From an uncultured Verrucomicrobiota bacterium (GTDB lineage Bacteria > Verrucomicrobiota > Verrucomicrobiia > Opitutales > Seribacteraceae), in contig CACMBV010000003.1 in the NCBI GenBank assembly GCA_902612125.1, forward strand, positions 31,001 to 95,000: a stretch of DNA of 64,000 bases. Reading direction: 5' to 3'. Shown here in pieces: positions 62,640-64,000 of the stretch. Numbering within the stretch: the stretch's first letter is position 1; each line of letters begins with the position of its first letter. The position numbers and the translations under genes are program-made. Below the pieces are notes generated by a model that ran no database searches, was not told the DNA's origin, and was given only the letters and a program-made list of their open reading frames with translations.

Positions 62640-63959
62640 GTGCACTTATCTAGTTCTGTAAACCGCTCCATTACAGTTGTTTTACTTTTTTATTTCTCAA
62701 CATTACTTTCACAGGAAGATGTTAGTTTTATTAAGGCTGGATCCTTTCAAATAGGCTCAGAAAATGGTCAAGAAGATGAGTCTCCAATGCATGTAGAATG
62801 GATTTCAGGTTTTTATATCGATCGTTTTGAAGTTTCAATCCGTGAATGGAATCGCGTCTCATCCTTCGGAGAGGATATCGGATATGTTTTCAGTGAAGAA
62901 CAGAAATTTCCCAAGAGAGGTCCAAGTTGGTACAATTTCGTAAATCAATTGGATTTTCCAATGAATATGATATCGTGGTATGATGCCATTAAGTGGTGCA
63001 ATGCAAGATCTGAATTTATGGGAAGACTTCCTCTTTATTATGACCCGATTACAAACAACATAATTAGAGGCCAGCAACTTAATTCCTCCAGTCTGATAGA
63101 TGTCCATTGGAATCGAAGTGGTTACAGGTTGCCGACCGAAGCAGAATGGGAAAAAGCTGCACGGGGAGTTTCAGCTGGATACAAATTTCCATGGGGCAAC
63201 TCAGTCGATGGAAGCATGGCAAATTACAAGCTTTCTGGAGATCCATTTGATAATGGAGCGTCGCCTAGGGGATATTTTAATGGTCATCAGCAAATTGAAA
63301 ACGGGGAATTTAGTTTCGGAGGAGAAAGTCGCGTGCCTCCTGACCGCAAAAATTTTTATGGCCTCTATGATATTGTTGGTAATCTGAGCGAGTGGTGCTG
63401 GAATTGGTATGATCAAAATTGGTACAGGAATTCCAAAAATACGGGCCGGGATGACCGGGGTCCCGAATTAGAAGATCTTTCATCTATCAAACCTGCCCGC
63501 GTTCATCGGGGAGGGAGTTTTTCTACTGAAAATTCCAACAAATTGGGTGAGCCGCTACGAATTGCATTCAGACATGTAGCTTACCCAGACGAATACTCTA
63601 CTGACAGAGGTATCCGGTGCGTTAGAGGGGATTCTCACGATCCTCTTTGGGCAGATGCTGAAATGACAAACTATGGTCAATGGTTTTATTTATCTTGGTT
63701 GGGTTACTTTTTCCATAGTGAAAAAAACTGGACATTTCTACCCCGTAAAGGGTGGATTTATCCTTCAGGTTACGGATCCTACGATAACTGGCTTTATTTT
63801 CACGGCTTTAACTTATGGTTATGGACAAGCAAATTTGTGTATCCGTGGCATTATGACTCCAAGAGAAAAACTTGGTTGAAGTTCAAATTGGATGCTCCTA
63901 AGGGTCCTCGATTTGTTTCTTTTGATCTAAAAATAGAGTTGCTAATTGAGCAATATTGA
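62640..63959 (+). CDS. SUMF1/formylglycine-generating-enzyme-like secreted protein with WG-rich tail
   Basis: 439 residues: signal peptide (about 1-24, SVNRSITVVLLFYFSTLLS), FGE-sulfatase domain (about 28-335) with the repeated GSFQIGS, GFYIDRFEVSIREWNRV, GYRLPTEAEWEKAARG, GLYDIVGNLSEWCWNWYD and RVHRGGSFSTENS blocks, and a tail (about 345-410) rich in Trp/Gly/Tyr (WLGYFFHSEKNWTFLPRKGW, NLWLWTSKFVYPWHYDS) of the kind found on many Verrucomicrobia surface proteins. Whether the copper-site cysteine pair of true FGE is kept was not confirmed; a carbohydrate- or matrix-binding role is as likely as sulfatase activation. No sulfatase gene is in the window. Confidence 0.85.
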   Translation: MHLSSSVNRSITVVLLFYFSTLLSQEDVSFIKAGSFQIGSENGQEDESPMHVEWISGFYIDRFEVSIREWNRVSSFGEDIGYVFSEEQKFPKRGPSWYNFVNQLDFPMNMISWYDAIKWCNARSEFMGRLPLYYDPITNNIIRGQQLNSSSLIDVHWNRSGYRLPTEAEWEKAARGVSAGYKFPWGNSVDGSMANYKLSGDPFDNGASPRGYFNGHQQIENGEFSFGGESRVPPDRKNFYGLYDIVGNLSEWCWNWYDQNWYRNSKNTGRDDRGPELEDLSSIKPARVHRGGSFSTENSNKLGEPLRIAFRHVAYPDEYSTDRGIRCVRGDSHDPLWADAEMTNYGQWFYLSWLGYFFHSEKNWTFLPRKGWIYPSGYGSYDNWLYFHGFNLWLWTSKFVYPWHYDSKRKTWLKFKLDAPKGPRFVSFDLKIELLIEQY

Positions 63960-63962
63960 GAT

Positions 63963-63982
63963 CAGGAATTTCCTGTTTTTTT
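63963..63982 (+). terminator. Probable intrinsic terminator
   Basis: CAGGA-ATT-TCCTG forms a 5 bp stem with a 3-base loop and is followed by seven T, directly after the stop of the FGE-like gene. The stem is short, so strength is moderate. Confidence 0.55.
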
Positions 63983-64000
63983 AAAAAATATTTCGAAAAA

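Overview
The window is a compact, AT-rich bacterial chromosome segment with almost no non-coding space. No insertion sequences, prophage genes or CRISPR arrays were seen. The combination of an exosortase/PEP-CTERM system, a GbsR/MarR-type regulator overlapping a NusG paralogue, a sulfatase-modifying-factor-like protein with a WG-rich tail, large secreted FecR/Ig-like proteins and no strict need for Shine-Dalgarno sites suggests a marine Verrucomicrobiota (Opitutae/Puniceicoccales-like). This lineage call is inference from gene content; no 16S gene is present.

Region 1 (1-20.5 kb, minus strand) is one long surface-polysaccharide cluster. It starts with a MarR/GbsR-like regulator and a specialised NusG paralogue, then a membrane TPR protein and an exosortase (fused to an EpsI-like domain). 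It continues with nucleotide-sugar epimerases and dehydratases, a DegT/StrS aminotransferase, an ABC-2 exporter (Wzm/Wzt), a sugar-1-phosphate nucleotidyltransferase, GDP-mannose dehydratase/reductase, two split thiamine-diphosphate enzymes (E1 alpha/beta and transketolase N/C), an aldo/keto reductase with a ParB-like tail, an SDR and several methyltransferases. Divergent to it (21.7-23.9 kb) lie the initiating phosphoglycosyltransferase and a WecG/TagA glycosyltransferase. Together these would build, modify and export a GDP-mannose-derived glycan, with exosortase-dependent protein sorting alongside.

Region 2 (23.9-33.3 kb) is mostly housekeeping: mtaB, a stand-alone 5'-3' exonuclease, hisG, rpsA, a sigma-70 factor, trpE, glgC and gcvH. 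Region 3 (33.3-45.6 kb) is accessory: an 1846-residue FecR/Ig-like secreted protein, a paralogue of the exosortase-linked TPR protein, two unknown membrane proteins, a PEP-CTERM autotransporter-like protein, then a gene-poor 1.3 kb stretch with a small repeat, a broken reading frame and a tRNA-Arg(CCT). The PEP-CTERM protein is a likely client of the exosortase in region 1.

Region 4 (45.6-64 kb) is again core: AEC and AGCS transporters, an LptF/G-like permease, pyruvate kinase, a YycJ-like hydrolase, ruvB, murA, a dimeric dUTPase, rpsT, the RNase P RNA gene, a zinc-ribbon coiled-coil protein, accA, a secreted coiled-coil protein, a Sua5-type synthase, and zinc-free forms of S18, L36 and L31, ending with a formylglycine-generating-enzyme-like protein.

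The most unusual points are the AKR-ParB fusion, the epimerase lacking its catalytic tyrosine, two neighbouring ORFs (exosortase and FkbM methyltransferase) whose N-termini have no ATG/GTG/TTG, and a bulged hairpin between the NusG paralogue and the 20 kb operon that could be its recruitment site.
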